Source of the DNA: Neospora caninum Liverpool
Lineage: Eukaryota > Apicomplexa > Conoidasida > Eucoccidiorida > Sarcocystidae
NCBI RefSeq assembly: GCF_000208865.1
Contig: NC_018387.1
Coordinates: 1,302,001-1,366,000 of the forward strand
Length of the DNA stretch: 64,000 bases
Direction: 5' to 3'
Of this stretch, positions 63,701-64,000 are shown piece after piece. Under the pieces are notes generated by a model, which saw nothing but the letters and a program-made list of their open reading frames with translations, searched no databases and was not told the DNA's origin. The translations under genes were made by a program, and so were the position numbers. Position 1 is the stretch's first letter. Each line of letters opens with the position of its first letter.

Positions 63701-64000
63701 CTCTCTGGGCTTCTGTGAATCCCACAGATGTGAACGGACCCCTGCCGGTTACACTGCAGCTTGAAACCGCCGTGAGAGACCATGCAGCTCTAAAGCGCTC
63801 ATGCCCACACCTCTACAGGTGCGAGTCTATATTTGTGCACGCACTTAACTTGTAGAGTCTCCGTGTATATACGCATATCTATATATACATCCATATATTT
63901 ACCTATGTCTAGAATATAGGTACATATGCATGTGTGCGTGGTGGAGATGCGTTTCGCGTGTTTGGCTGGCGCATAAATACGCGTCCAAAGAAGCGGTAGC
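46603..64000 (+). CDS. Giant polytopic membrane protein, 27 exons seen, 3' end outside window
   Basis: Exons: 46603-47263, 47605-48802, 49157-49248, 49715-50071, 50424-50603, 50917-51543, 51966-52116, 52389-52505, 53016-53555, 53974-54645 (acceptor at 53914 also possible), 54853-55120, 55481-55560, 55854-55962, 56501-56691, 56913-57261, 57600-58178, 58389-58483, 58778-58946, 59106-59404, 59809-59965, 60295-60447, 60998-61084, 61256-61390, 61676-61816, 62185-62445, 62866-63141, 63480-63670. Every junction is GT-AG and in phase: 8,135 nt, over 2,710 residues, still open. The layout is an N-terminal anchor, beta-sandwich segments, six or more further membrane spans, then a long mixed region. Topology of extracellular beta domains followed by many spans resembles TRP/polycystin-like or fungal TRP-like proteins, but no channel motif was recognised. 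If the TGA at 56693 were used, the protein would stop at about 1,747 residues and 57-64 kb would be a second gene. Confidence 0.78.
52686..52706. repeat. AT microsatellite in intron 8 of the giant gene
   Basis: Perfect TA run of 21 bp. Confidence 0.9.
52841..52886. repeat. AT-rich microsatellite in intron 8 of the giant gene
   Basis: Interrupted AT run of about 46 bp with TTTA steps, 130 bp after the previous one and in the same intron. Confidence 0.85.
56406..56423. repeat. Poly-G tract in intron 13 of the giant gene
   Basis: Eighteen consecutive G, about 78 bp before the acceptor of exon 14. The length may be unreliable in assemblies. Confidence 0.9.
59568..59605. repeat. AT microsatellite in intron 19 of the giant gene
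   Basis: AT run of about 25 bp followed by TTTATGTATATATAA. Confidence 0.85.
60671..60711. repeat. AT microsatellite in intron 21 of the giant gene
   Basis: Nearly perfect AT run of 41 bp with one G interruption. Confidence 0.9.

Noticed and set aside
1..64000. CRISPR arrays, insertion sequences, retroelements, rRNA
   Set aside because: No spaced direct repeats, transposase, reverse transcriptase or rRNA signatures were seen on either strand.

Overview
The window looks like nuclear DNA of a coccidian apicomplexan, Toxoplasma gondii or a very close relative such as Hammondia or Neospora. The reasons are many short exons with canonical GT-AG introns, long gene-free intergenic stretches, a GCATGC promoter motif in front of a ribosomal protein gene, PAN/apple-domain secretory genes, and the linkage of an LC8 dynein light chain, coproporphyrinogen oxidase, a twin-CX9C mitochondrial protein and ribosomal protein S20. 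That linkage matches, from memory, a block of T. gondii chromosome X; I could not check it. No bacterial, viral, CRISPR or transposon features were seen.

Left part (1-25 kb): an intact 10-exon inositol monophosphatase gene (+, 141-4778); a 7-exon gene for a secreted or membrane protein with six PAN/apple domains (-, 6599-13048); an unrecognised 11-exon gene (-, 15051-20592); and a weaker, unrecognised multi-exon candidate (+, about 21501-24164) with one suspicious in-frame stop. Exon joins were accepted when donor, acceptor and reading phase all agreed. Summed exon lengths divide by three for every gene with a complete model.

Middle part (25-43 kb): housekeeping genes. LC8 dynein light chain (+, 25338-25607), coproporphyrinogen III oxidase (-, 28050-29766), a small unrecognised gene (+, 32599-33025) whose 3' end overlaps a TPR protein gene (-, 32929-34731), a twin-CX9C protein probably of the mitochondrial ATP synthase or respiratory machinery (-, 36596-38169), and 40S ribosomal protein S20 (+, 41535-43038). 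The last two are divergent across 3.4 kb.

Right part (46.6-64 kb): one very large gene on + that starts at 46603 and runs off the window. I could place 27 phase-compatible exons, about 2,711 codons. It has an N-terminal signal anchor, cadherin-like beta-sandwich segments, a polytopic membrane region and a long mixed C-terminal part. An apparent stop at 56693 lies just past a good splice donor and is probably skipped. This gene is the best candidate for something undescribed.

The genes do not form one pathway. CPO (heme synthesis), the CX9C protein (mitochondrion) and IMPase (inositol metabolism) are independent housekeeping functions. The PAN protein and the giant protein are lineage-specific secretory or membrane proteins.
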